Translations under genes and position numbers: made by a program | NCBI RefSeq assembly: GCF_003144245.1 | Contig: NW_020289977.1 | Location: forward strand, 1,116,001-1,180,000 | Direction of reading: 5' to 3' | DNA from: Jaminaea rosea | Taxonomy: Eukaryota > Basidiomycota > Exobasidiomycetes > Microstromatales | DNA length: 64,000 bases | Notes under the pieces: generated by a model | What the model was told of the DNA's origin: nothing | The model's input: only the letters and a program-made list of their open reading frames with translations | The model's database searches: none | Shown here: positions 21,037-34,546 of the stretch, piece after piece | Numbering within the stretch: the first letter of the stretch is position 1 | How the letters are laid out: each line of letters opens with the position of its first letter

Positions 21037-24000
21037 TCACATCGCCCGACCTGGCTGGACATTCGACTCATCAGCGTCCGCGAACGCATCAGCACTGGTG
21101 CTCGTGTTCAAGCCTCGAGGAGCAGAAGAGTTCAAAGGCATCATCTCCACTTGCTCTCCACCGGCTGCAGCCTGCTGCTGTTGCTGACGCTGCGTCCAGG
21201 CTTCGTGGGAAGAGACGACAGTCGCTTCCCCAGCAGCTGGGTCTTGCGAATCGTCTGCATCGTCGGCTCCAGAGATCTCGTCACGCAGCTTCGAGGGCTT
21301 ACGATTCAACTGGCGAGGTTGGGCGTGAAGAGCTCCGACGGCCGCGCCAGGCCCCGAGGTGGTGGACTGCCTCTTGGAAGCAGACGAGGCCCCCCTGAGC
21401 AAGCTGCTGCGTCGCTTGGGAGCTTCTGGCTTGCTAGGGCCCAAGGTGGCCTCGCTACCCTGTTGGGCCTGCGATCGTTGCGCCGCCGCGAGGTTGAGCG
21501 CCCTCTCATGCCTTGACATGATCGCGCTGCTTGCCGTGCTGAGGGAACGAGTCATGGTGGCGTTCCCTTGCGACCGATTGCCCGATCGCCTCGACTGAGA
21601 CGGGCTCATTTGCCCTGGCGATCTTCGGTTGCCAAACTCATCTATCCCCTCCTCTACCTCACCCTCTCCCTCCGCTGGTGCCTCTAGGTCCTCACCACCA
21701 GCTCCAGCATGGGAGATAGAGCTCTCCCTCCTGCCCCGACTCAGCGAGCCCATCCTCTTCTTCATCGAGCTCTTCGCCGAAAGTCGATCGCGGATGGAAC
21801 GCCTACGCTCCTCCTCAAGCACCTCAGCCTGCAGCGCCTGGCGCATTGTGACGACGCGACTGCTCGTCCGCGTGCCGCCAGCTGTGGTCGTGCTGCGGAT
21901 GCTGGGAGCGCCACCGGCAGAGATGACGCTGAGGTTTGTAGCACGACGCTGGTGCTGCGGTGTGACTGGATTGCCCGCGCTGGAGTAGCGGGCATGCGTG
22001 GGAGACGAAGGACCGCTAGTCGCCATGGATCCGGCGGAGTGGCTTGCGACCATAGCTGTCGAGATGTGAGGGTGGTCGCGCTGTCGCTGCGGGTCAGGGG
22101 CGAAGTGGGTTTTGCGGGCCTCGGGGCTAGGTGGAGCCGCCACCGGTGGCGCTGCGGCTGTCGCTGTAGCTGCTGCCTCGAGGTCAAGGGGCTTGCGCTC
22201 CTCGACTGGACTGGCCGTGAGCGGCACAGGGTTTTCACGCCTGAACTCCTGGTCGGCCTGAGTACGCTGTTCCGGCTTCGGAGAGCGAATGCTCGATGTA
22301 GACACATTACTGATAGCAGGACGCAGTTCGTCTCCGCCGCTCAGGCGAGAAATCCCATCGACATCGGTAGCGGCAGCGTCGCGCCTGATAGCCTTCCTGT
22401 ACTCATCGAGTACATTCTTTGGCAGACTGGCAGAGGGATCCGCCTGTTCTGCCTGGCTCGCATTCTCTTCTTGCTCGAGGCGCTGAGCCAGTGCCGTGCC
22501 CATGACGATCTCTTCGTCTCCTGCGATCTCTCCGATGCGAGAGACGGATGTTGCACGATCATCATCCGCGTCTCCGGCCTCAGCGCCGCCCTCGAGCGCA
22601 AGTGTTGCCTCATCATCGTCCCACTCGCCCACTTTGCCTGCGCCTCCGTCCGACGAGACGATCGCAGGGCCGTGCCACTCGATCGTGTCGCAGAGATTGA
22701 GCGGAGCGAGCGGATCACGGGGCAGCCAGAGGAAGGGGTCGAGCTCGCATGAATAAAAGGGGTTGTTGTATCGCGCTTGATTGTTCGGGGTGTCGTCCCA
22801 GCGAATCTTGGCGTGTGGACGAACCAGAGGGCCGTCTTCCGAGTCGTCTGAAAAGTCGTCGTCCTCCTGGTCCTCTCCCTGGTGAGCGAGCTTCGCATTG
22901 CCGCCCATGCCAACATCTTCTTCAGTGTCCTCGTAGTAGAAGCTCGCTTCGTTGATGTGCGGAGGCACGCCTGAGAGGTCAGGACTGAGCGGTTGCGCAA
23001 ACGAGGCGCTGTGAGTGTGCGTCATCGTGCCGCCGGTCCCATCCTCTGTGTAGGCCTGGGATCGCATCCTCCTTGCGGACGCCATCGAGGCCTCGCGCAT
23101 GCTACGACGTACGTGGCGTGGGGTGCGTGGCATCCGGCTGAGACTAACCATAGAGTCCTCCCCGTCCTCGTAATCGGCGTACGCGTCCTCACTGGGCACA
23201 GGTGCGTGATTTGCTACGGCTTCAAAGCCGGAAAGGAAAGGCGACTCGGGCACTGCGGCCTCATTGAGCCTGCTGCGGGTGCTTGCGCCTCGAGTCAGGC
23301 CGCCGTGAGCCTCGATGCCATTGCTGCTGGCGCCGCGTCTCGTCGAGCCGTTACGGTAGCGCAGCGAGGCATTTGTCGGGACGCGGCGATCTGTGATGGT
23401 GCCAACCTTGGCCCGCTTCTCGACGGTGACGCTGTGCTTAGCCGCCTCTTCCTCTTGCTGCTGCAAGTCCTTCGTCGAATCGGCACGCATAGAGCGATCG
23501 AGATTGAGGTGCATCTTGGCGGCGTGGCCAACCTGCTTCGTTTCCACCCCAGCCCTACGCACAGCAGCTACGGGGCGATGAGCGACGAAAGCTGCCGTTG
23601 CCATGACGGGGTTCTTGACAGGCTGGCCCTTTGCTGCTCGCGCAGCAAGGTAGCTGGGCTGATCGGCGCCGTTGGCGTGGAAGGAGTCGTGAAGGTGCTG
23701 CCAGAACTTGAGGAGGCGGCTCGACGTCGATGGAGGCGTGGCGAGGGAAGGATAGCGTCCCGAGGCTCGCGCGTCAAGGGGTGCGGCTTCACCGGTACCA
23801 AATCCTTCCTCGCCGTAGTCCTTGTTGGACCCAGAGCCCATGACAGCCTGCGAAGACGAGGCAATACCACAGATGGCGTTGGCCTCTTCATCTTCGATGG
23901 CGCGGCACTGGCTTTTCCACAGCTTGGTTCCCAAGATCTTGAAGCCGACTGTGACGGGCAGCAAGATGGCTGTGAGAGCGATGTACGCCCTTTGCTGGTC

Positions 24001-26837
24001 CGTGACGGAGAAGAAGATGAGAATGACGACCTGCGCCGTCGTCAGCCCGTCCAGCGTGAAGCGGAAGAGTCGAATGAAATAAACGGCTCCCTCCTTCTCC
24101 ATGAAGCGTCGGTAGTAGACGAATGCGAAGTTCTTCTTGAAGACGATCATGGCAAAAAAGAGGTAGATGAGCGCGAATGGGATGACCAGCGGGTTCAAGA
24201 TAGCGAAGATGAAGACGATGGTCATGATGAGGATGTGGAATGGTAGCCAGTAGTAGCGGTTGAAGTTGCGCGGCAGCGTGCGTAGCGCTCGTGCTCGCGG
24301 CGTCGTCGCCTTGTTGGCGCTGAGGAAGTGCTGGAGGATTGGGATCATGAAGCCCAAGAGCTCGAAGCCGGTATGCAAGGCTAGGGCGAGGATGAGGTAG
24401 GAAACGAAGAATGGCGCCGCGGTAGGAAACGCGAAGGCGATGTTGTCCAGAATGGTGTTTTCGCCGCCATTGCTGCCGATCTGCTGGAGGATAGCCTCGA
24501 CCGTCGTGACGCCGATGCAAAAGAAGATGACCTGCGTGCGGCAAGGAAGGGGAGACTGCGGTCAGTACTGACATGTGGCACTTCTCCCGGCGATTCGCTG
24601 CCGCTACTCACGATGTTGCACACGATGAACTTCCAGTACCTGCACAGACACTGGTCGTAGAGCGCCGACCATGTCACAAAGCCTTGCGCTCGCTTCGAGA
24701 TCTGGAATACGAGCTCTGGGATCGACATCGTGATCAAAGATACGACCACGGTGGGCAGGGTGACAGAGACGAAAGCCTCGAGCTGCTGATGCGAGCTGAA
24801 GAAGGCCCTAAGACCAGGGATGACGATCTTGAGGTTCTGCACCGAGAAGAGTGCCGTGGAGATCAGCTGGAGAGGAATGCACCAGAAGACCGTGAAAGCC
24901 CAGAAGAAGGCGTTCACTCCAAATCCTCGCACCAGGTCACCCGTGAAAGACGTGCGCATCAGTCGATCCCAGTCGAGATCTTTAACTTCCGGCGCCATTC
25001 GTACTTTGACGACGATCTGCGAGTTGAGCTCACGCCAGACCATACGCGCCTGACGAGGGTCACGCAGCGTCACAAAGGCCGTGCTGGTGGCCTCGTATTC
25101 CGTGGGCGGTCGAGCGCGCATCTCGGCGACGAGCGCGGTGAGGAGATTGAGCTTCGTTAGGAGGTAGTCGATGGTGGGCACCTTTTGGCCACGGAACAAA
25201 GTAGACAGGCTGGTGACGGGCTGATGAGGGTCGAGCAGCTCGCGAGGAACTTCGGCCAAAGCCTCCCAGACCGTCTCTTCGTCTAGTGAGGCCTTGGCAT
25301 CGCCTGCCGTCGAATCGCGCTCTGCTCTTGGCAGGAATTTGGCAAGGCGGTCAGCGAGGTCATCGAGCGCTTTCTTGCGCTGCGACTCGAGCGCCTCATT
25401 GGCAGCGTCGCTCTCGACATCTCGTGCCGTCTCGCCGGAGTCATTCGACCCATCGCCCTTCTCGTGGGTCTGCTTGCCGTTCGAATCGGCGTCCTTGCGC
25501 TGCTTCTTCTCCTGCTTTGCTCGACGCTGCGCCACTTTTTGCAGAACAGTCTGAGCCAACTTGACGTGAGCAGCTTCGAGGAGCTGAAGTATGTCTTGCC
25601 GCCTTGACAGCATGGCACTCAGCTCATTCATCTTGCGAACAAGTACGACAGTCTGGACGGGGGAGCGCAGATGGCGTTGCGGCAGGAGGTCCGGCTGAGG
25701 GCCCACTGGTTCCGTCGGACGTGCCTCATTGCCCTTGATTGTGGCGACGGTCATCGTGCCAGGCGCTGCATCGTCGAGCTGTGTTGAAGACGCCTGCTCA
25801 TCTGAGTCATGTTCGACGATGCTGCCTGTCCTGCTGTGGCTGGCCTCGCTGCCTGTCTCGGAAGCGTCGTCCGGACGCAAGAACTCCTCGAAATACCTGC
25901 GAATGCTGGCTTCATCCCTCATCGTCGCAGGCAGATTCGTGACCAGGAGGGTACGTTGGCGCCAGCCTTCGCTGTTGTCTGCATCTGTCGGCAACCCCTG
26001 CATCCGTCGCAATGGCTCTGCATGATGGCGATCGTCGAGATCCGCAGCGATTGCCTCCTGACGACGCTTCTCGCCGGCCTCGTCGATGCCTGCCTGGCGA
26101 TCCGTCCTGATCTTCTCGACGAGCCTGCGACGAATGGCAAGGGAGCCCTTGCCGATCCACCAGAGGGCGATGAACCAGGTGGCGGTGACGTACCAAGTGA
26201 GGCAGAGGTGGATCCAGAGGAGCTTCCTGCCTTGGTCGTTGGGTACACGCTTGCACTCGGACGAGGTGGCGGAATCAACGCCCTCGCAGCCAGGGCCGGG
26301 GATGGTAACAAGGTAAGCCAGACTTGCTCTGGACATGTCTGTGATCTCCACACCCTTGGAGAAGCGGAAATGGATGGCCAGGAGGATGGGCGCTGTGGTC
26401 AAGGTTTGCAGCAGCATCCACCAGACGCAGCCGCGAAGGAAGCGGACGTAGACGACATTGTCCATGCCGCAGTGTGTTGCGTAGAACCAATCGTCGAGGC
26501 GGAGTGACTGCCATGTCCAGGCAAGAGGCCATTTCGCCAGGGGCGGTGAGGGATTCGTTGCGTGGAAGGTACGAGCGTGATAGAGGTGGCCCATTTCCCA
26601 ATCTTCTTGAGTATCTTTCTCTTTACGACGACTTGCTATGCCAACGCCAACGTCATCGCCACCTCTTCGATAGTTGGACTTCCAGAAGGGGACGAAGCGT
26701 TTGCGTGGCAGGCGCTTCATCTGGCGCAGCGACTCGAAGCCCAGCAGGCAGGCCCCTCCCACGGCGCCCATGATGATCACCGTTGTGATCAAGCCAGAGA
26801 AGGCCGTGTTGAAGTTGCGTGAGCGGAAGTCGGCCAT
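21037..26837 (-). CDS. CSC1/OSCA/TMEM63-family osmosensitive cation channel with a very long C-terminal tail
   Basis: Predicted calcium-permeable, stretch-gated channel of plasma or internal membranes (yeast Csc1, Rsn1, Phm7 family). Exons 24612-26837 and 21037-24531 with a GTGAGT...GCAG intron give about 1906 residues. The N-terminal three-helix block has FNTAFSGLITTVIIMG, CVWWMLLQTLTTAPILLAI and LWIHLCLTWYVTATWFIALWW; the cytosolic RRM-like domain contains TLLVTNLPATMRDEASIRRYFEEF and TSTAFVTLRDPRQARM; the channel block (about 640-975) includes FWAFTVFWCIPLQLIS, FFCIGVTTVEAI, AFPTAAPFFVSYLILALAL and the FVYYRRFMEKEGAVYFIRLFRFTLDG region. About 930 further residues are Ser/Arg/Glu-rich and without recognised domain; fungal CSC1 proteins are usually near 800-1200 residues in all. 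Tail length could be overestimated if small in-frame introns lie in it. Confidence 0.88.
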
Positions 26838-27916
26838 GGTGAGTGAGCGTCAGAGGAGGGAGGAGGTTCTAGAGGAGAAGGGGAAGGTGGCCGAGGAGGG
26901 CCTGGTGGCCAGGTGGTGGCGAAGTAGTAGGAAGATTGCTTGAAAGAATGACCGAATCAGCAAGTCATGAGAGGTAGATGTGGCGGCGCCAGCTCTCAGC
27001 TAGGGTGGGGCTGTGTACCAGCGGGGAGGGATCGATAGAGGGTGATGGGAGTGATGAACGCGGCGCGACAGAAAGATGATGAAGAGCTGTGCGGCCACTT
27101 TCGAGGTGAGAATGAGAAGAGGAGCGCGAAAGGAGCAAGCAACACTCTGTAATCGACGTCAGTTGCTCGTCGGAGCAGTCGAGCGGATTTCGCTTGGCCT
27201 CCGTCGCCTCCTTTCTGGATTCGGCGCCTGCATGAGCGACCAGCTGCAGCAGCCCGCCGGCGAGCGAGTCGAGAACGAGGCGATGACGATGGGCGGGTAG
27301 GTGTGCGCAAGTGGTCAGGGTTTCGGGCTTTGCGAGGCGAGGCGAGAGGCTATCATCGCGATGAGATGAGTAACATTAAGGGGTGTTTCTCATTGGCCTG
27401 TTAGTCCGCGAGGTCTCCGTGCCATCAGCGTGTCTCTGGCTCGCTCGTCGTGCTGCACCCTGATCAACACACACGCTGCTTTGTTCAGCCTGGCCTGCTT
27501 ATCCGCACCCCGTCGCAGCGCAGGGCGTCGAGCAGCTTCGAAGACGACGGCGGCGGCGGCGAGATGAGAACAAAGCAGGGTCGCTCGCTGGGTCGCAGGG
27601 CTACCACGAAGTTTCGCCATTTCTTCCATGAGCTCGATTCGCTCTACGATATTCGCTCGATGATATTCTCCTTCGACGAAAAGGCGCCGCTTCAACGTAC
27701 GATAGACGGCAGAGGCTGAGACTGAAGAGGAGGGGGGCTTGCCTCGCGGGCGAATTGATGAGGCGGACGGGGCTGGCCGCCTCTGGCTGTGGAGCCGGAC
27801 TGGCCGCCCAGAGTATCTCAGCGCGGCTCGGCGGCACTAGAGGAGTGTGCCAACTCGTGCGGACGGACCACTCTCCGCCTCCCCGCTCGCTGCTGTGCTG
27901 TGTGGCGGTTCGATAA

Positions 27917-29314
<1,398 letters not shown>

Positions 29315-30024
29315 GAGGGAAGGAAGCGATGATGGCGTGACAGGCACGTGATGCCCTGACTGTTCTTCGCCTCTCTTGTCGCAACGCCTTCCTCTTGTCT
29401 CCCCAATCATATATCTTCACCCCCTTTGTTGCCCCGACCTCGTTGCTGAGAACGTGTGCAGGATGTGTCGTTGTTGCTGCATGAGCGTATCATTTAGTCT
29501 TCGTCGCCGTCTTCGCTGCGTTGGTCTCGTCGTTGCTTCCCCGCGCCTGTGCCCGCGCTTGCGCCCGCCCTCACTCAGCTCGACAAGGCGGTTGGCGGAC
29601 TCGACGTCGCGATCTCACACTGGCCTGCCCTCGACGGGGCGCTCGGACCTCCTCAACGCACCCAAAACGAGGTCTCAATTGCTCATCGCCACTTTCTCAC
29701 CGTCCTCTTCCTCCATCCTCCCGTCGATCAAAGGATCCGCCATCCGGCATAACGGGCCGCCGCTGAGCGAGAGAGTCCCAGCGCGATAGCATATAGGCAG
29801 GCGAGTCGCTCTTCGACGACGACAACTTTCAATCCCCTCATACCACGCTTCCTCATGGCTCTTGCCTTGCTATCCTCTCATCACCGCTCTTAGACGTCGA
29901 CTTCCATCCGCAAGTCTCCATACGATAATTCACAGCCCAGACACACCGTCGTCGTCGTCGTCGTCGTCGCCGCTGCCGCCGCCGCCGCCGTCGCCGCTTC
30001 GTCGGCCCTCTCGCGGTCGTCGCG
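29315..30024 (+). other. intergenic region between polyubiquitin and the MIT-domain gene
   Basis: This 710-base region holds the polyubiquitin 3' end and the promoter and leader of the MIT-domain gene. Small open frames lack domains. A GTC/GCC trinucleotide tract sits at 29947-29998 close to the next start codon. Confidence 0.5.
29947..29998. repeat. GTC/GCC trinucleotide tract in the leader of the MIT-domain gene
   Basis: About seven GTC units followed by GCC and GCT variants, ending 27 bases before the ATG at 30025. It lies in the presumed 5' untranslated leader and could fold into GC-rich structure. Confidence 0.85.
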
Positions 30025-33000
30025 ATGAGCCAGCCTTCGACATCGTCAGGGGTGAGCCAGCAATTCGCAGGTGCTCCCCCGGACGCCAGTCCTTCCTCGC
30101 GATCCCGTCATACACCTGAGAGCAGCCAACGCAGAGAGAGCATTCTGCGATCTTTCTTGCTCCTTGAGGAGCCCCAGTCGCCTGCTCTGAGCGGCGATGA
30201 GACCTGGGGCGGCATGTCCTCGTCCCCGAGTCGCGCTCTCACGTACGACGAAGATCGCAGGCGTATCTCACCCCCCTCCTACAAGGGCGGCATGCATGAA
30301 CAGCACCTGGGGGCGACGACGGATGCGACCCAGCTGGGCTCATCGCCTCCGGGGCTACCTAAGAACACAAGGGGCAGCAGATTAGGACAGCAGATGGGAA
30401 GGCAGAAATCAGGTGGGGGCCCGTCGTCAGGAGGAGGATACACGTCGCAAAGGACGAGCATGGCATTCAGTAGCAGCGATGACGGGTCAGGAAGGGACAG
30501 TCAAGTAGATGAAGCAGGCAGATACGGCGCCATCCGCTCTAGACCGCCTCCCTTAGGCCCTGCATTCGGCGTCGACAACGGCGGCGCAGAAGACTCGCCA
30601 ACCTCCTCAACATCGTCCTCAGCCACGCCGCAGAACCTCTCAATCGCATCCAAGCAGCAACGCCGCACGAGTCGCTTACAGTACAACAAGGTCGGCGACT
30701 CGAGCGGCAGCAGCAACACCTCACGCTTCGAGGATCGCGATCGAGCTGCACGGTTGGCTCAGGGCAGCTTGGGAAGCATGTTCACATCGTCCCCTTATCA
30801 ACGTCGCTCTGACCACGGCAACGACGCAGAAAGCTCGAGCAGTGCAAGAGCTCAACGGGAGCTCTTCTTGCCCGCAATGAAGAATGGCGGAGGCGGCGCT
30901 GGTCCCCCGAGCGCAACCGGGTCACGACCCACTTCGCCCTCTGTACCGATCAAAGCACCTAGGAGGATGACGAGCGCACAACGTCTCCGCAGCGCGAGGG
31001 AGGATCTGCAGGGTAGCTTGGCTGATTCATCGATGGGCATGACGCGGCAGTCGTCCGGTAGTGGCATGGAGGTCACGCCGCCTACGTCTGCTGCTCGCTC
31101 CTCGTTTTCGTGGACTTCCCCCACAAGCGATGGACATCGTCAGACGCCGAGAAGCATGGCAACGACCTCATCAACGCATTCACAAACGCATTCTTCGACC
31201 AAGGCCCCAATGGCTGCGAGTGCACTCCCGCGCTCGGAAGGTCTTTCCGGCCAGTCGCAGCTGAGCGACGCCGAGATTGTGACGCTCGGCGCCATCGACG
31301 GCCAAGATCCCATCTCTCTCCTGCCGGCAAATGGTGGTGCTCTCTCATCCAAGAACGTCCTGACAATCGCCCTCGCCAAAGCTCAGAACGCTGTCCAGCA
31401 CGACAGCAGCAACGCGGTTCCCGAAGCCATCCAGGCATATAGTCAAGCAGTCAGGCTACTCCAGGAGGTCATGGATCGCATTTCGCCTAGAGCTGGATCG
31501 TCCAGAAAGAGCAATAGAGAGGAGGAGAGGAGGAGGCTACGGGTCATCCACGATACGTATGCGGATCGGATTAGACTGCTCTCGATGATCTACAACACGG
31601 ACTCGAGTAGAGAGACAGAGGATATGGATGACAGTTTGGTGGTTGCGCCATCGCATTCCAGCGAGGTTGGAGAGCCGGAGGGGCAGGAACCGACGGCGAG
31701 TGCGCCTGTAATCTCGATCCAGCAGGAGTCAGGCGCTCCTCAGGATGAAGAAGACGCAGCTGCAGCCATGTCACCAGGCGGAGGCGAGAAGGAAAGGATG
31801 CGTTCCGACTCAGAAGGCAGCTTTCGTTCCATCGACTCAAGGGACGGCCGGCGCAGCGCAGGCTCCGCCGCAGTGGCTGGAGCCACTCCCCGTCCGAGCA
31901 ACGAATTGGCGCCGCCTCGCTCGTCAGAAGACCTTCCGCCCCTCCCATCCACGCCCTACTTCGACGCCTCGCCTACCTTGTCGCAGAAGGAGAAGATGGA
32001 AGGCGAGAACACCATCGACGGGCTCAGCACGCCGCTGGCGTCGCGCTTTGCTTCCTCGGCCTCAGCTCTCCCGCAAGTAGGAGCGACGTCAGAGCCGCTG
32101 ATGCGATCCAGCTTGACCTTACCTCGCCTTGAGCGCCAAGAAGGCCTCCTCCTGCCTAACCCGCCCAAGTCGGCCAGACCCTTTGGCGATGGTGATAGTG
32201 AGCTGCTGCCAAGCGCTGGTGGTCCTTCGGCTTTCTTGCGCAGCTCGAGCCCTCTCGGTACAGGCTCCACGCGGCCAAGGGCTACGACGCTCAGCGCCGC
32301 CAACCACTCTGGCAAGGCGACCTTGCTTGTGAACAATGCTGTCGATCAAGGCTCGCTCGTGAGCAGGCGAAGGGCAGAGGCTTCGATGGATCAGCAGGCA
32401 ACACCTCAACAGGTAGCAACGAGAAGAGGCGGCGAAGCTCTGGCTCGACAGAGCAGCAGAGACTCGAGCGGCGGCAGCGGCAACGTAGATGCAGACGGAG
32501 GCGCTGCAGCGAGCGGCAGAAAGCGCGCCATCTCACAGCCAGGATCGCGCCGCCCTATCCTGCCTTCGGCCTTCCAAGCACCACCGTTGCCCAAGTTTGC
32601 GCGCAAGATGTCGATCCCCTCGCTCAGCTCTGCATTCAACGCCGCAGGTCAAGCGCAGCAGCAGCAGCAGCAGCAGCAGCCGCAACAGCCGCAACAGCAG
32701 CTGGAGAAAACGGCAACCGCAAACGCGAAAGCGGTTCATCATCAAGCTTCGTCGAGCCTCTCACCGAGCGCAGCTACGAGCCTCCAACAGCAACAACGAC
32801 CTCCAGGTTCTGCTGCGTATCGCTTCCCAAGTCCTGCGCCTAGCTTCACTTCGGGATACCACGCGCTGTTGGATACCGGGGCGGCCAACTCGCCGGCCGT
32901 CGTGCCTGCTGAGTACCCCTGGACCTCGACAGGCCCTGGATCTGCGCCACCTGCCCAGGGTAATGCTACCAAGCCTCGCCCAACAGCTGCTGTAATGGTC

Positions 33001-34212
33001 CCGCCGCCGGATCTTTTTCCCTCGGGTCTCGCCTCCGCAAACGCACTCGGAACTGCCTCTTTCCATCTTGACCGACCCACTAGAGCACCGCGCCGCGTCC
33101 TCGGCGTCCTACCTGCCGCACTCCATCCAGAAGCATTCCTCCCAGACCTCGTACAATTCCCTTCGCCACCTGAGCGACAGCTACCCGCGCTCCGTCCCTT
33201 CATTGCCGCTCGTTCACTGCGCTCAAGCATTGCCACAGGCGCTTTCCTCACGCGCAAGCTCTGCGTCACCCCTCCAACTTGGCGAACAGTTGCTGGGGTG
33301 AAGCTGGTCGGCCTCGAGGTCAAGGTGAGGGCAATGGACGCCGTCTGCTCGGGTGTCGAGGCGGTAGCGAGGAGCGGGGAGGCGATGCTTGCTATTGGAG
33401 GAGATGTCACTGGTCAGCAGCAGGGCCAAGGTACAGCGGCCATAGTCGCCTCTGCTTTCGCTAAGCAGCTGGAAGACTTCGATGCTCTGTGCTATGAGGT
33501 TCAAGGCACGCTGGCCAAGAAGATTGGCTTCATCGACGATCCCAATTCTTCGTCCTTGCCAGCAGCGTCTGGGCCGCTCAGCGCCGGCGGTAGTAGCAGC
33601 TTTGCATCGGGCAAGCCGGAGAGTGCGGGGGGAAAGAAGAGCGGATTCCAGAGCAAATTCTTCACGCGCTCCTTCCTCGCTGATAGGGTGGCTGCGGCTA
33701 AGGACAAAGCAGGGAGTGCAGGGGCGAATGGGATCACTGCGGCTGGCGCAGGCGGTGGTGCTGCGAGTAGCGTAACAGCAGCAGGTGGGGGCGTCGGCGA
33801 TGGCTCTACTATGGCCTTTGTGGAAGGGGTAGCTCGAATGCTGGGCAAGCTGCAGATACTGGAGGCTCACCTGGAAGCTTGTCTCGCCCCGTTGGCCACC
33901 TCGGGAGCAGCCTCCCCCTCGGCTCTCACGGAGAATGGCCCCGCTCTCCACAGCGCTGCCGTCACAATGTACAACGCCACCCGACGAGGCTCTACCTCCC
34001 CGGACGCTGTCCACCCATATCCCTCTTCGCCAGGTGACGCCCCGCCCATTCCTATGCTACCACTGGAGCTCCGTCGACTCATCGAGGCCAAGCTGCGTCG
34101 CTCCAGCGATTTCTTGGCGAATGTGCTGCTCCGCTTTGTGTTGAGGGATCTCGCGCTGCTTTTGGACAAGGCTGTGAAGCGCACTGGGGGTGGTGGAGGT
34201 TTATTGGATTAA
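30025..34212 (+). CDS. large MIT-domain protein
   Basis: Single exon, 1395 residues. The only recognised domain is an MIT (microtubule interacting and transport) three-helix bundle at about 440-525: KNVLTIALAKAQNAVQHD, VPEAIQAYSQAVRLLQEVMDRI and EERRRLRVIHDTYADRIRLLSMIY. MIT domains bind ESCRT-III tails, so a role in endosomal sorting or membrane remodelling is inferred. The regions on both sides are Ser/Pro-rich and disordered, with a polyglutamine run (about 875-895) encoded by CAG codons. The C-terminal 330 residues are more ordered: RRVLGVLPAALHPEAFLPDLVQFP, SLRSSIATGAFLTRKLCVTPPTWRTVAGVKLVGLEVKV, and helices near LRRLIEAKLRRSSDFLANVLLRFVLRDLALLL. Similar MIT proteins of unknown role occur widely in filamentous fungi. 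It is neither Vps4 (no AAA domain) nor spastin. Confidence 0.78.
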   Translation: MSQPSTSSGVSQQFAGAPPDASPSSRSRHTPESSQRRESILRSFLLLEEPQSPALSGDETWGGMSSSPSRALTYDEDRRRISPPSYKGGMHEQHLGATTDATQLGSSPPGLPKNTRGSRLGQQMGRQKSGGGPSSGGGYTSQRTSMAFSSSDDGSGRDSQVDEAGRYGAIRSRPPPLGPAFGVDNGGAEDSPTSSTSSSATPQNLSIASKQQRRTSRLQYNKVGDSSGSSNTSRFEDRDRAARLAQGSLGSMFTSSPYQRRSDHGNDAESSSSARAQRELFLPAMKNGGGGAGPPSATGSRPTSPSVPIKAPRRMTSAQRLRSAREDLQGSLADSSMGMTRQSSGSGMEVTPPTSAARSSFSWTSPTSDGHRQTPRSMATTSSTHSQTHSSTKAPMAASALPRSEGLSGQSQLSDAEIVTLGAIDGQDPISLLPANGGALSSKNVLTIALAKAQNAVQHDSSNAVPEAIQAYSQAVRLLQEVMDRISPRAGSSRKSNREEERRRLRVIHDTYADRIRLLSMIYNTDSSRETEDMDDSLVVAPSHSSEVGEPEGQEPTASAPVISIQQESGAPQDEEDAAAAMSPGGGEKERMRSDSEGSFRSIDSRDGRRSAGSAAVAGATPRPSNELAPPRSSEDLPPLPSTPYFDASPTLSQKEKMEGENTIDGLSTPLASRFASSASALPQVGATSEPLMRSSLTLPRLERQEGLLLPNPPKSARPFGDGDSELLPSAGGPSAFLRSSSPLGTGSTRPRATTLSAANHSGKATLLVNNAVDQGSLVSRRRAEASMDQQATPQQVATRRGGEALARQSSRDSSGGSGNVDADGGAAASGRKRAISQPGSRRPILPSAFQAPPLPKFARKMSIPSLSSAFNAAGQAQQQQQQQQPQQPQQQLEKTATANAKAVHHQASSSLSPSAATSLQQQQRPPGSAAYRFPSPAPSFTSGYHALLDTGAANSPAVVPAEYPWTSTGPGSAPPAQGNATKPRPTAAVMVPPPDLFPSGLASANALGTASFHLDRPTRAPRRVLGVLPAALHPEAFLPDLVQFPSPPERQLPALRPFIAARSLRSSIATGAFLTRKLCVTPPTWRTVAGVKLVGLEVKVRAMDAVCSGVEAVARSGEAMLAIGGDVTGQQQGQGTAAIVASAFAKQLEDFDALCYEVQGTLAKKIGFIDDPNSSSLPAASGPLSAGGSSSFASGKPESAGGKKSGFQSKFFTRSFLADRVAAAKDKAGSAGANGITAAGAGGGAASSVTAAGGGVGDGSTMAFVEGVARMLGKLQILEAHLEACLAPLATSGAASPSALTENGPALHSAAVTMYNATRRGSTSPDAVHPYPSSPGDAPPIPMLPLELRRLIEAKLRRSSDFLANVLLRFVLRDLALLLDKAVKRTGGGGGLLD

Positions 34213-34546
34213 AGAGCGTAGGAGGAAGGGAAGGACTTTTGGCAGTCGAGTGTAGTGTTAATGCTTGGTCAGTGGCTCGTTCTCTGTATTCGTTTTCCAC
34301 GTCTCTCTCGAACAAATATGCTTGGAGAGCCTTTCCCCTACTTGTTCAATACCATCTATCCCGCTCCTCGCCGCATGGATCGTGACGGCAAAGCGCGTCT
34401 ACAGTGCAGCGTCGACGCCGCCTGCGATTCATCACTCGTCGTATTGCTGATTATAATGGTATCTATTAGCTCTCCAGGAGTCACAAAAATGTAGATGAAT
34501 AGGGTTTGCCGCTCGTGCTCTCCTGAAATGAGACGGTGGTCGCGCA
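34213..34546. other. convergent 3' spacer
   Basis: This 334-base, relatively AT-richer spacer lies between the stops of the MIT-domain gene and the dehydrogenase gene. It presumably contains both polyadenylation sites. Nothing else seen. Confidence 0.5.

Noticed and set aside
21709-24246. Long plus-strand open frames (347 and 417 codons) opposite the CSC1-like gene
   Set aside because: They lie wholly antisense to a gene with clear membrane helices and family motifs, have no domains, and are Arg/Cys-rich as expected of GC-rich shadow frames.
32742-34014. Minus-strand frames of 222 and 263 codons opposite the MIT-domain gene
   Set aside because: Antisense shadows of Ser/Pro-rich coding sequence; no signal, domain or splice support.
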